Positions 29,830-39,596 of a stretch of DNA of 64,000 bases are shown here, piece by piece (positions within the stretch are counted from its first letter, which is position 1; each line of letters begins with the position of its first letter). The stretch covers positions 1 through 64,000 of the forward strand of contig NZ_AP017978.1 of NCBI RefSeq assembly GCF_000648235.2, written 5' to 3'. Position numbers and translations under genes: made by a program. A model generated the notes under the pieces. That model had not been told where the DNA came from, ran no database searches, and saw only the letters and a program-made list of their open reading frames with translations. Origin of the DNA: Neochlamydia sp. S13 (GTDB lineage Bacteria > Chlamydiota > Chlamydiia > Chlamydiales > Parachlamydiaceae).

Positions 29830-31238
29830 TACTACAGTGGTAATAAAAAATATAGTATGCTATTTTATTTGTTAAATAGGGAGGTGAGGTATGGAATTGA
29901 AAGCAATAAACCAAACTATAAAACAAAAAAAAGAAGAGTTAGCTCTATTTTTAAGGCCTTTTTTTAGCCGAGAAGAAGCTAGACAAGTAGCTTTGCAATA
30001 TACATGGGGCCTAATGAGCAAAGCAGAACGTAAAAACACCTGGCAACTGGCAGAAGAGGCCGGCTTACAAACCCCGTATGCTTTTCAACATCTACTACGC
30101 CGTGGTTTATGGCAAGCAGATGCCATCAGAGATAGGTTGCAAATGGAAGTGTTGAAAGATAAAGAAGGCGGTATACTAGCTATAGATGAGACGGGATTTT
30201 TAAAGAAAGGTAAGCATTCAGCAGGAGTGGCAAGACAATATAGTGGAACAGCAGGAAGAATTGAAAATTGCCAAGTAGGGGTTTTCCTTTCCTATGCAAC
30301 TAACCAAGGCCACGTACTAATTGATCGAGAGCTATACATCCCTGAAGAATGATTTTTAGATGAAGAACGTAGAGCAAGAGCTGGTATACCTAAAGAAGTT
30401 AAATTCAAAACGAAAATACAATTAGCCATGTTGATGCTACAGAGAGCTTTCGGCCATGGGATCAGGCCCTCTTGGGTAGTGGGAGACGAGGTATATGGAG
30501 TTTATCCCTTAAGAGCTTATCTAGAGAAAGAATGCTGCCCTTATATATTAGCTGTACCTTCTAACTACCATGTGAGCGTAGATTTTGATCGAAGTCCAGT
30601 CAGCCAATTTCTTGCAGAAATTAAGCCAAAAGATTGGCAGAGTTTATCGGCAGGGAAAGGAGCAAAAGGCGAACGCTATTATCATTGGTATCGTCTAGAA
30701 GTCAATTCAGATAGCCCTGAAGGGTGGACACGTTGGCTTTTATTAAGGCGTAACATGAAAGACCCTCGCGATGTAGCTTATTATATAGCTTGTTGTCCCA
30801 ATAATGTTACTTTACAAGATATGGCCAAAGCTGCAGGAAGTCGTTGGACGATAGAGGAATGTTTTGAAGCTTCTAAAGGAGAAATTGGGCTTGACCACTA
30901 TGAGGTGAGAAGCTACACAGGCTGGTATCGACACATGACGCTTTGTTTATTAGCTTTAACTTTCCTTTCGGGCTTGCGCGATGCTTTCAACCTACTGGAG
31001 AAGAAAAAAAAAGCTCGTCGGCTTCATATGAAGAAGTTTCTAAAAGTACGGAATTTAATTTAATTAAATATACCTTACAAGAAGCTAGGCGTTTAGTGAT
31101 ATATGCACATACCTCTATCAAGCAATGCTGGAGCTATTGGTTAGAATGGTCTAATTGGCGTCGTAAGCATCAAGCGAGTGCTTGTTACTACCATTATCAA
31201 AGGCAAAGAAAGCTATGTTTATATTTACCACTGTAGTA
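29830..31238 (+). mobile_element. IS701-family element with 4-bp target duplication
   Basis: Inverted ends TACTACAGTGGTAA (29830-29843) and TTACCACTGTAGTA (31225-31238) bound 1409 bases. TTAG at 29826-29829 and 31239-31242 is a perfect duplication. On the right it interrupts an IS5-like transposase gene, whose 3' part follows at once. The left flank does not clearly continue that gene. Confidence 0.88.
29891..31236 (+). pseudogene. IS701-family transposase with one nonsense codon and one frameshift
   Basis: The DDE motifs are readable: GGILAIDETGFLKKGKHSAGV, then SWVVGDEVYG, then RWTIEECFEASKGEIGLDHYEVRS. A TGA at 30350-30352 (between PEE and FLDEERR) replaces a probable tryptophan. In the nine-A run at 31004-31012 the frame shifts. 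The C-terminus then continues in the other frame through LEWSNWRRKHQASACYYHYQ to 31236. Confidence 0.85.
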
Positions 31239-31834
31239 TTAGGGCCATTCATGGCAACCCATACGATGGGCACACCCTTGGAGAAGCTATTAAAAATGCT
31301 CAAAACAACAGCGGCAAGAATATTGAAGTAGCATTTGTAGATAAAGGCTATCGAGGCCATACAGTAGAAGGTAAAACCATATTTATCTCTGGGCAAAGAA
31401 AAGGCCTTACACAGTGGATTAAGTCCCAACTTAAAAGGCGCCAAGCCATAGAACCTCATATCGGCCATATGAAGAATGACGGTAAACTGGGTCGCAACTA
31501 TCTTAAAGGCCTATGGGGAGATCGTTATAACGCCATTTTATGTGGGATTGGCCATAACATGCGCTTAATTTATAATTGGCTAGTCGCTCAAAGTTCTCCT
31601 AAACGTCTTTATTCAGGCTAAAAAAGCTTAATTTCTTCTTTAAATTGCTTTAAAAACCTATCTTGAAGGCTACCTCCTACGCTAAAACTCTTAAATATTA
31701 GCCAATTTTCATTCTCACTAACAAAAATTCTTGGATTTCTACTTTTTTAGCTTACCACTAAAAGGAAATTTACATTTTTCCTTTCTAAAATTGATACAAT
31801 GATGAAGTTTTTTAGGGTAAATCAGGTCGAACTA
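31239..31834 (+). pseudogene. IS5-like transposase, 3' remnant with right element end
   Basis: From 31243 the sequence matches the 3' half of the element at 46970-48596 almost base for base. Coding runs from AIHGNPYDGHTLGEAIKNAQ to PKRLYSG (stop at 31621). The non-coding right end follows, to GGTCGAACT near 31832. Its 5' half is missing; IS701 sits at the break. Confidence 0.88.
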
Positions 31835-32139
31835 AATTACGGGCTTTTTAACTAAAGCCCTATGCGGCAAGTAACACTTATCTGAGACATCAAAATGATT
31901 AAGGACGGCAATCGATCGAGCCTATAATTTGTAGGATAAGAGCTGGCAAAATACCAAGTAACCTTTACAGAGAGAGGGCTTTATGCCAGTTTCAATATTT
32001 TAAGAAATGTTTATTTATCTCCAACTTTTTTGTTGGTATTTTTATAAATTTTTTAGTAATTTTATCTTAAAGCAAAATTTTTTGTATTCCCATTTACAGG
32101 GAAGTGTTTTTGAATAAAAAAGCCAAAACTAGCTAAAAA
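31835..32139 (+). other. Upstream region of TPR gene 4
   Basis: A 305-base gap without a coding remnant. A hairpin GGGCTTT/AAAGCCC lies at 31841-31860 at its left edge but lacks a T-tract. The region is AT-rich and must contain the promoter of the gene that follows. It does not obviously resemble the regions before the other TPR genes. Confidence 0.4.
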
Positions 32140-35100
32140 ATGGAGATGCTTATGAATCAGTTTTCAGCAGAGTCTCTTCGTATTCACCCTCTAATATTCC
32201 CCCCCTTTGAGAAAGAAGAAAATTCTTCTTCTATAAAAGATACTAATATCTATAGAGAAATTAGTTTAAAGATATTCAAGAAATTAGATTTCCAAGATTT
32301 GTGCCAAGCCAAACTCATATGTAAAGAATGGAAGCAGTTAATTGAAAGCTGCACTTTAGCAGAAGACATCTATAGGCAAGGTTTAAAACTTGCTGTTCAA
32401 AGAAATAACCATATGCGAAAAGTTGTTGGTACAGAAAAATTAGTCCAAGAAGCATTTTGCATAGAAAAACTAGGTGATATTTATGTGGATAAAGGGACAT
32501 TTGAAACGCTTATACAAGCTGCAGGGCTTTACAATTATGTTTTACGCCTCGCATCGACAAACAGAAAGGAAATAATTGAAGAAAAGCTTTTTAATATTCA
32601 AAGGCTGCTTATTGAACTATGCGAAAGAAAGCCTATAAGCCTTGAACAAATGCAGGAACAATTTGAGGATAATCGTGCAGTATTAAAAGAATTTAGACAG
32701 GAAATAGAAAAGAAAATTCAAGCTCTTGGCTCAGATCCTTCATCAGAGAAAGTCAGAAAGCTTTACAGCGAGATTGCCAAAGGAATAAAAGCTTTCTTTA
32801 AGGATCTTGTAGATCAATCCGTTGATGTCTTAGGCCCTAAACCTTGTGAGTATGCCATAATAGGCTTTGGCTCTTTAGCTAGAGAAGAGATGACTCCTTA
32901 CTCCGATTTAGAATTTGGCATTCTTATATCAGATGACAATACAGATAATAGAAAGTATTTTAAGTGTCTGACCACTCTAATTCACTTAAAAGTGATCAAC
33001 CTAGGAGAAACTATCCTTCCTGCTTTGAATATTCCTTGCTTACAAGCTATAGGTTTTTTTGATAGCATGACCCCACGGGGCTTTGCCTTTGATGGAGCAG
33101 GAGTAGAAAGAAAAGGCTGTAAAACTCCTCTCGGCAATGGTAAGACATTTGAGCTTATCCAAACTCCTGAACAAATGGCTCAATATGTTGCTAAAGATGA
33201 AAATGGTCAATGGTGGCATGAGAAAGAGCCTCATCTTCCTATGGAGCTTTTAAACTTTACTCATTTACTAGGTAATCCGGGATTAACTTGGCAGTATAGT
33301 GAAAAACTTCAAGTAAAGCTGAATATTAATTATCAAGAAGGATTTAACCTTCGCCAGCATTTAGCTAAGAAGCACCTTGTGACAGATGATATGGAAGCTT
33401 TTAATCCAGGAATGTATGATTTTGGCAAACAGGGTATGCTTTTTAAAGTAAAAAATGATTTTTATCGTTTCCCTCATTTGGCTTTAGACCGGTTAGCACT
33501 TCTTAAAAAAGTAGAAGCTTCCGATACCTTTACTAGGATTAATAAGCTAAGTGAGCTAGGGGTCATAACGGAAGGCGCTGCTGAAAAGTTAAAGGAGTGG
33601 ATGAGTATAGCGCTATTTATGCGTCTTAAGACCTATTCACATTATCAAGCGCAACAAGAGATGATGAATCCGCTGATTAAGCCCTTTGGCTTCGATGATC
33701 CTGACCTTATTAGAAAGCAGTTTGCTTTAGATCCTGAAGCGTTGGAAAAGATAAAAAAAATTTACCGTATTTTTATTCCTTTCTATCAAGCTATTCAAGA
33801 TTTTTTAGCAGGCCACGAAGAAAGCCTCAAATTATCAGATTTAGAGGACAACTCACCTCAGACACAAGGTGATATAGCCCTAAGACTTTTTCAATATAAA
33901 GAGGCAAAAGAATATTACAAGTTAGCAAAAAAAGCAACTCCAATAAATACTATGATTTTAAGCACTCTTGGAATCATTTATACGGAACAAGGAAAGTTAG
34001 ACAAGGCGGAAAAGTATGGCGACACAGCTCTTTCTATTAGTATTAAGCGTTTGGGGGAAAATCATCCTATGGTGGCAATCGGTCACAGCAACCTGGGAAT
34101 GATCTACAAACAGCAAGGTAATTTGGAAAAGGCAGCTGAGTATAGCAACAAAGCTCTCGCCATCGACATTAAGCTTTTTGGTGAAAATCATCTCACCGTG
34201 GCACTTTGTTACCTTAACCTAGGACAAATCCACAAAGAACAAGGCAATTTAGGGCAAGCGGCTGAATATATCAATAAAGCGCTAGCCATTATTAACCTTA
34301 AGATTAACCTTAAGCTTTTTGGTGAAAATCATCCCGATGTAGCAATTTGTTACAATGACCTAGGAGCAATCTACCGAGAGCAAGGTAATTTACACAAGGC
34401 GGAAGAGTATAGCACTAAAGCGCTTGCCATTGACCTCGAGCTTTATGGTGAAAACCATCTTACGATGGCAAGGGCTTACCACAACCTGGGAATGATCTAC
34501 CGAGAGCAAGGCAATTTAGACAAGGCGGCAGAGTATGTCAATAAAGCTCTCGCCATTAATATTAAGCTTTTCGGGCAAAATCATCCTACTGTAGCAATTA
34601 TCTACGGCAGCTTAGGACAAATCTACCAAGATCAAGGCAATTTAGACAAGGCGGCAGAGTATGTCAACAAAGCTCTCGCCATTGATCTTAAGCTTTTTGG
34701 GGAAAATCATCCCACGGTGGCAAGAGATTATAATAACTTGGCGCAAATCTACCAAGACCAAAGCAATTTACATAATGCGATTGAGTATAGCAACAAAGCT
34801 CTCGCCATTGATCTTAAGCTTTTTGGTGAAAATCATCCTACGGTGGCAACTTATTACAATAACCTGGGAATGATCTACAAACAGCAAGGGAATTTAGACA
34901 AGGCGGAAGAGTATAGCAACAAAGCTTTCGCCATTGACCTTAAGCTTTTTGGTGAAAATCATCCCAAGGTGGCAAAAGATTACCACAACTTGGGAATGGT
35001 CTACAAAGACCAAGGCAATTTAGGCAAGGCGGCTGAATATGTCAAAAAAGCCCTCGCTATTAACAATAAGCTTTATGGTGTAAATCATCCTACTGTAGCA

Positions 35101-36729
35101 ACTATTTACGTCAGCTTAGGACAAATCTACCAAGATCAAGGCAATTTAGACAAGGCGGCTGAGTATGTCAATAAAGCTCTCGCCATTAACATTAAGCTTT
35201 TTGGGCAAAATTATCCTGATGTGGCAATTTGTTACCTTACCCTAGGAAACATCTACACCGCCCAAGGCAATTTACACAAGGCGGAAGAGTATAGCACTAA
35301 AGCGCTTGCCATTGACCTCGAGCTTTATGGTGAAAATCATCTCAAGGTAGCAAGCTGTTACCACCACCTAGGAAAAATCTATAAAGAGCAAGGTAAACTA
35401 GACAAAGCGGAAGAGTATAGCAACAAAGCTCTCGCCATTGATCTTAAGCTTTTTGGGGAAAATCATCCTACGGTGGCAATCGGTCACAACAACCTGGCAG
35501 GAATCTACAAACAGCAAGGCAATTTAGACAAGGCGGAAGAGTATAGCAACAAAGCTCTCGCCATTGACCTTAAGCTTTTTGGTGAAAATCATCCTACTGT
35601 GGCATGCGATTACGACAACTTGGGAATGATCTACAAAGAGCAAGGCAATTTAGACAAGGCGGAAGATTATAGCACTAAAGCGCTTACCATTAACTTTAAG
35701 CTTTTTGGGGAGAATCATCCTACGGTGGCAACAGATTACAACAACTTGGGACAAATTTACGAAGAGCAAGGGAGTTTGGAAAAGGCGGAAGAGTATAGCA
35801 ACAAAGCTCTCGCCATTGATCTTAAGCTTTTTGAGGAAAATCACCCTACTGTGGCAAGAGATTATAACAACCTTGGCGGCATCTCTAAAGAACAAGGCAA
35901 TTTAAATAAGGCAGCTGAATATATCACCAAAGCTCTCGCCATTAACAATAAGCTTTTTGGGGAGAATCATCCTACGGTGGCATGCAATTACAATAACTTG
36001 GGACAAATTTACGAAGAGCAAGGGAGTTTTGAAAAGGCGGAAGAGCATAGCAACAAAGCTCTCACCATTAATATTAAGCTTTTTGGGGAAAATCATCCTA
36101 CGGTGGCAATTGGTCACAGCAACTTGGGAATGATCTACCGAGAGCAAGGCAATTTAGACAAGGCGGAAGAGTATAGCAACAAAGCTCTCGCCATTAACAA
36201 TAAGCTTTTTGGGGAGAATCATCCTACGATGGCATGCAATTACAATAACTTGGGACAAGTTTATCAAGAGCAAGGGAGTTTGGAAAAGGCGGAAGAGTAT
36301 AGCAACAAAGCTCTCACCATTTATATTAAGCTTTTTGGGGAAAATCATCCTACGGTGGCAATCGGTCACAACAACCTGGGAATGATCTACAAACAGCAAG
36401 GTAATTTGGAAAAGGCAGCTGAGTATAGCAACAAAGCTCTCGCCATTGATCTTAAGCTTTTTGGTGAAAATCATCTTAGGGTGGCAAGAGATTACAATAA
36501 CCTGGGAATGATCTACAAACAGCAAGGTAATTTGGAAAAGGCAGCTGAGTATAGCAACAAAGCTCTCGCCATCGACATTAAGCTTTTTGGTGAAAATCAT
36601 CCTATGGTGGCAAGAGATTACAATAACCTGGGAATAATCTACAAAGAGCAAGGAAATTTAAAACAGGCGCTCGAATATATTAAAGAAGCTTTCAGAATTA
36701 GCATTAGAGCGTATGGTAGTTCGACATGA
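32140..36729 (+). CDS. F-box / nucleotidyltransferase / 22-TPR giant protein, C-terminus cut by an IS (paralog 4)
   Basis: The 1529-residue frame has an F-box at residues 39-70 (REISLKIFKKLDFQDLCQAK, CKEWKQL). A nucleotidyltransferase core lies at about 235-360 (GSLAREEMTPYSDLE, Asp256 and Glu258). About 22 TPRs run from 605 to the end. The likely start is the ATG at 32152 (MNQFSAES), because GGAGATG just upstream can serve as its ribosome binding site. The final SST and TGA are encoded by the left end of an IS5-like element that begins at 36718. Compared with paralogs, about 70-75 C-terminal residues after IRAYG are lost, including the shared YRKLAQIYKAQG tail. One TPR near 34290 is 46 residues long because of a 12-base duplication. 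Probably a secreted host-interaction protein. Confidence 0.85.
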   Translation: MEMLMNQFSAESLRIHPLIFPPFEKEENSSSIKDTNIYREISLKIFKKLDFQDLCQAKLICKEWKQLIESCTLAEDIYRQGLKLAVQRNNHMRKVVGTEKLVQEAFCIEKLGDIYVDKGTFETLIQAAGLYNYVLRLASTNRKEIIEEKLFNIQRLLIELCERKPISLEQMQEQFEDNRAVLKEFRQEIEKKIQALGSDPSSEKVRKLYSEIAKGIKAFFKDLVDQSVDVLGPKPCEYAIIGFGSLAREEMTPYSDLEFGILISDDNTDNRKYFKCLTTLIHLKVINLGETILPALNIPCLQAIGFFDSMTPRGFAFDGAGVERKGCKTPLGNGKTFELIQTPEQMAQYVAKDENGQWWHEKEPHLPMELLNFTHLLGNPGLTWQYSEKLQVKLNINYQEGFNLRQHLAKKHLVTDDMEAFNPGMYDFGKQGMLFKVKNDFYRFPHLALDRLALLKKVEASDTFTRINKLSELGVITEGAAEKLKEWMSIALFMRLKTYSHYQAQQEMMNPLIKPFGFDDPDLIRKQFALDPEALEKIKKIYRIFIPFYQAIQDFLAGHEESLKLSDLEDNSPQTQGDIALRLFQYKEAKEYYKLAKKATPINTMILSTLGIIYTEQGKLDKAEKYGDTALSISIKRLGENHPMVAIGHSNLGMIYKQQGNLEKAAEYSNKALAIDIKLFGENHLTVALCYLNLGQIHKEQGNLGQAAEYINKALAIINLKINLKLFGENHPDVAICYNDLGAIYREQGNLHKAEEYSTKALAIDLELYGENHLTMARAYHNLGMIYREQGNLDKAAEYVNKALAINIKLFGQNHPTVAIIYGSLGQIYQDQGNLDKAAEYVNKALAIDLKLFGENHPTVARDYNNLAQIYQDQSNLHNAIEYSNKALAIDLKLFGENHPTVATYYNNLGMIYKQQGNLDKAEEYSNKAFAIDLKLFGENHPKVAKDYHNLGMVYKDQGNLGKAAEYVKKALAINNKLYGVNHPTVATIYVSLGQIYQDQGNLDKAAEYVNKALAINIKLFGQNYPDVAICYLTLGNIYTAQGNLHKAEEYSTKALAIDLELYGENHLKVASCYHHLGKIYKEQGKLDKAEEYSNKALAIDLKLFGENHPTVAIGHNNLAGIYKQQGNLDKAEEYSNKALAIDLKLFGENHPTVACDYDNLGMIYKEQGNLDKAEDYSTKALTINFKLFGENHPTVATDYNNLGQIYEEQGSLEKAEEYSNKALAIDLKLFEENHPTVARDYNNLGGISKEQGNLNKAAEYITKALAINNKLFGENHPTVACNYNNLGQIYEEQGSFEKAEEHSNKALTINIKLFGENHPTVAIGHSNLGMIYREQGNLDKAEEYSNKALAINNKLFGENHPTMACNYNNLGQVYQEQGSLEKAEEYSNKALTIYIKLFGENHPTVAIGHNNLGMIYKQQGNLEKAAEYSNKALAIDLKLFGENHLRVARDYNNLGMIYKQQGNLEKAAEYSNKALAIDIKLFGENHPMVARDYNNLGIIYKEQGNLKQALEYIKEAFRISIRAYGSST
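33945..36700 (+). repeat. In-frame tandem 126-bp TPR-coding repeats, highly homogeneous
   Basis: About 22 units of 126 bases. Blocks such as GCTCTCGCCATTGA, AAGCTTTTTGG and GAAAATCATCCTAC recur almost unchanged, much more uniformly than in the other paralogs. This suggests ongoing unit gain, loss or gene conversion. A unit near 34290 carries a tandem duplicate of ATTAACCTTAAG. Confidence 0.9.
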
Positions 36730-36802
36730 TTTAAAAGATGTTTCTTGCTTAGGCATGTTTTTAAAAGCGTTTTTCATCGAAAATTGCTATAATCCTTTTA
36801 CG

Positions 36803-38056
36803 TGTCCTAGACAGTACTTGACCTGACACACATGAGTTACCTGGCAGGTACTATTTCTGTCAGTTGTAACTTATCTAACATCTTTTCTTGCGCAAGATGT
36901 TTGGCATCTAAGAATGTTTGTAAAGGCGTCTTGCCAAAACAATACTTTCCTGTATGTGTTCTCTCGTTATTATACTCGTTCATCCATTTATCCACATCCT
37001 CTTGTAATTCTTCAACATTTTTAAACACTTTCTTCCTAAAAGCTATGGCATAAAATTCGTTCTGGATGGTCTGATGAAACCTTTCGCAGATTCCATTGGT
37101 TTGAGGATGCCTGGCTTTAGTGCGAGAATGGTCAATGTCTTCAATGGCCAGATAAAGTTCATACCCATGATGCTCTCTTGCTCCGCAGTACTCTGTACCA
37201 CGATCGGTCAATATTCTTAAGACACGAATATCTTGCTCTTCAAACCAGGGAATGACTTGATCATTCAGCATATCCGCTGCTACCAACGCATTTTTCCTAT
37301 CGTATAGTTTGACAAAAGCTACCTTAGAATAAGTATCGATCACTGTCTGTTGATAAATGCGTCCCACACCTTTAATAGTACCTACATAATAGGTATCTTG
37401 AGCTAATAAATAGCCTGGATGTTCAGTTTCAATTTCGCCATGCGCTTCTTTTTCTTCCTTGGCTTTTTCAAAAGCTTTTAGTTGGTCCTCTGTTAATATC
37501 ATTTCTTCCTGAGCCATTTTAGCTTCCAATGCTTTGAGACGTTTTTGAAAGGTCTCAAGATTGTATCTAAGCCAAACAGAGCGCACACCTCCTGGCGAAA
37601 TGAAAATCCCTTGTTTCTTAAGCTCGTTACATACTCTTAACTGGCCGTAAGCAGGCTTTTGAAGAGCAAAATCAACAACAGCTTTTTCGATAGACTCGTC
37701 CACTCTATTTTTAATACAAGGTTTTTTACGTGTCATATCCTGGAGAGCTGCTTCTCCACCTGTTTCATAAAGTTCTTTGAATCTATAAAAGCTATCTCTA
37801 GAATATCCCATCATCTTACACGCTTGGGATACATTTCCTAATGTTTCAGCTAGCTTTAAAACACCAAGTTTATTTTTTATAACTTTTTGATGAGTTGCTA
37901 AATTTGACATTTTGACACTCCTTATTGGTTTTAAGTCGCTCACTTCAACTCCCTGCTGTCACTTTTAATGAGCGACAGGGCTTCAAGCTTCGCGACTTAT
38001 AAATCGTGTTTCCTTTATTTTTATCACAAATGTCAGATTAAGTCGTATCTATTACA
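36803..38056 (-). mobile_element. IS481 element, copy 1, with 7-bp target duplication
   Basis: The 1254-base element has ends TGTCCTAGACAGTACTTGAC and the complement of TGTAATAGATACGACTTAAT, which are imperfect inverted repeats of each other. TTTTACG at 36796-36802 and 38057-38063 is a perfect 7-base duplication. It interrupts the IS5-like left end. Confidence 0.93.
36837..37910 (-). CDS. IS481-family transposase (copy 1)
   Basis: The 357-residue protein begins MSNLATHQ, the same start as copy 2; a longer frame to 37943 is not needed. An N-terminal helix-turn-helix (SQACKMMGYSRDSFYRFKEL) is followed by an integrase core. Its DDE blocks are AQDTYYVGTIK, LTDRGTEYCG and HPQTNGICERFHQTIQNEFY. 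It differs from copy 2 at only about six residues, so both are recent and intact. Confidence 0.93.
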   Translation of the reverse strand: MSNLATHQKVIKNKLGVLKLAETLGNVSQACKMMGYSRDSFYRFKELYETGGEAALQDMTRKKPCIKNRVDESIEKAVVDFALQKPAYGQLRVCNELKKQGIFISPGGVRSVWLRYNLETFQKRLKALEAKMAQEEMILTEDQLKAFEKAKEEKEAHGEIETEHPGYLLAQDTYYVGTIKGVGRIYQQTVIDTYSKVAFVKLYDRKNALVAADMLNDQVIPWFEEQDIRVLRILTDRGTEYCGAREHHGYELYLAIEDIDHSRTKARHPQTNGICERFHQTIQNEFYAIAFRKKVFKNVEELQEDVDKWMNEYNNERTHTGKYCFGKTPLQTFLDAKHLAQEKMLDKLQLTEIVPAR

Positions 38057-38342
38057 TTTTACGCTTAAATCATTATAAAGCTCTTAATTTCGTAACAGTT
38101 CAGATACCCCCTTTTTATTCAGGAGTGTTTGAATGAAATAGAAGTTAGGTAAGGGCTTCTAGCAAGCCAGCCTATCAATCGATGGCTAACAGACGAGGAC
38201 TCCCTCGGATGGCATCTGCCAATGCATCCCAGACATTCCAACCCTGTTTACGTGCGGTAGAAATATAGCTGCGGATACGGCAAAAAATCCGACCTCCTTT
38301 AGGCTTACGAAAACAACCGGATATCTTTTGCTTTAACTTAAT

Positions 38343-39596
38343 TGTAATAGATAGGACTTAATCTGACATTTGTGATAAAAATAAAGGAAACACAATTTAT
38401 AAGTCGCGAAGCTTGAAGCCCTGTCGCTCATTAAAAGTGACGGCAGGGAAGTTGAAGTGAACGATTTAAACCAATAAGGAGTGTCAAAATGTCAAATTTA
38501 GCAACTTATCAAAAAGTTATAAAAAATAAACTTGGTGTTTTAAAGCTAGCTGAAACATTAGGAAATGTATCCCAAGCGTGTAAGATGATGGGATATTCTA
38601 GAGATAGCTTTTATAGATTCAAAGAACTTTATGAAACAGGTGGAGAAGCTGCTCTTCAGGATATGACACGTAAAAAACCCTGTATAAAAAACAGGGTGGA
38701 CGAGTCTATCGAAAAAGCTGTTGTTGATTTTGCTCTTCAAAAGCCTGCTTATGGACAGCTAAGAGTATGTAACGAGCTTAAGAAACAAGGAGTTTTCATT
38801 TCGCCAGGAGGTGTGCGTTCTGTTTGGCTTCGATACAATCTTGAGACTTTTCAAAAACGTCTCAAAGCATTGGAAGCTAAGATGGCTCAGGAAGAGATGA
38901 TATTAACAGAGGACCAACTAAAAGCCCTTGAAAAAGCCAAGGAAGAAAAAGAAGCACATGGCGAAATTGAAACTGAACATCCAGGCTATTTATTATCTCA
39001 AGATACCTATTATGTAGGCACTATTAAAGGTGTGGGACGCATTTATCAACAGACAGTGATCGATACCTATTCTAAGGTAGCTTTTGTCAAACTATACGAT
39101 AGAAAAAATGCGTTGGTAGCAGCGGATATGCTGAATGACCAAGTCATTCCCTGGTTTGAAGAGCAAGCTATTCGTGTCTTAAGAATATTGACCGATCGTG
39201 GTACAGAGTACTGCGGAGCAAGAGAGCATCATGAGTATGAACTTTATCTGGCCATTGAAGACATTGACCATTCTCGCACTAAAGCTCGGCACCCTCAAAC
39301 CAATGGAATCTGCGAAAGGTTTCATCAGACCATCCAGAACGAATTTTATGCCATAGCTTTTAGGAAGAAAGTGTTTAAAAATGTTGAAGAATTACAAGAG
39401 GATGTGGATAAATGGATGAATGAGTATAATAACGAGAGAACACATACAGGAAAGTATTGTTTTGGCAAGACGCCTTTACAAACATTCTTAGATGCTAAAC
39501 ATCTTGCACAAGAAAAGATGTTAGATAAGTTACAACTGACAGAAATAGTACCTGCCAGGTAACTCATGTTTGTCAGGTCAAGTACTGTCTAGGACA
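38343..39596 (+). mobile_element. IS481 element, copy 2
   Basis: Same 1254-base length and ends as copy 1, in the opposite orientation. It begins TGTAATAGATAGGACTTAAT and ends AGTACTGTCTAGGACA. The flanks are ACTTAAT (left) and ACTTAAC (right), a 7-base duplication with one mismatch. It lies inside the IS66 transposase pseudogene. Confidence 0.92.
38489..39562 (+). CDS. IS481-family transposase (copy 2)
   Basis: Intact 357-residue copy with a start preceded by AAGGAGTG. DDE blocks are SQDTYYVGTIK, LTDRGTEYCG and QTNGICERFHQT. It is nearly identical to copy 1; differences include Tyr for His at residue 7, Ala for Asp in EEQAIRVL and Glu for Gly in HHEYELY. Confidence 0.93.
   Translation: MSNLATYQKVIKNKLGVLKLAETLGNVSQACKMMGYSRDSFYRFKELYETGGEAALQDMTRKKPCIKNRVDESIEKAVVDFALQKPAYGQLRVCNELKKQGVFISPGGVRSVWLRYNLETFQKRLKALEAKMAQEEMILTEDQLKALEKAKEEKEAHGEIETEHPGYLLSQDTYYVGTIKGVGRIYQQTVIDTYSKVAFVKLYDRKNALVAADMLNDQVIPWFEEQAIRVLRILTDRGTEYCGAREHHEYELYLAIEDIDHSRTKARHPQTNGICERFHQTIQNEFYAIAFRKKVFKNVEELQEDVDKWMNEYNNERTHTGKYCFGKTPLQTFLDAKHLAQEKMLDKLQLTEIVPAR

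Larger units (their letters stand above)
36718..38091 (+). mobile_element. IS5-like element, left-end remnant interrupted by IS481
   Basis: AGTTCGACATGATTT at 36718 matches the left end of the element at 46970. The homology runs to TTTTACG at 36802, is interrupted by IS481 copy 1, and resumes at 38057 as TTTTACGCTTAAATCATT and CTCTTAATTTC. It stops at 38092 where an IS66 end begins. Only the non-coding leader remains. It provides the stop codon of TPR gene 4. Confidence 0.8.

Noticed and set aside
35650-36651. Long minus-strand frames across the TPR array (HSQVVVTDCHRRMIF-type repeats)
   Set aside because: They are mirror frames of the tandem TPR-coding repeats; the repeat on the plus strand has clear TPR structure and codon logic.
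33945-36700. Regularly spaced repeats resembling a CRISPR or minisatellite array
   Set aside because: The 126-base period is coding, in frame, and spells TPRs; there are no conserved direct repeats with unrelated spacers, and no cas genes.
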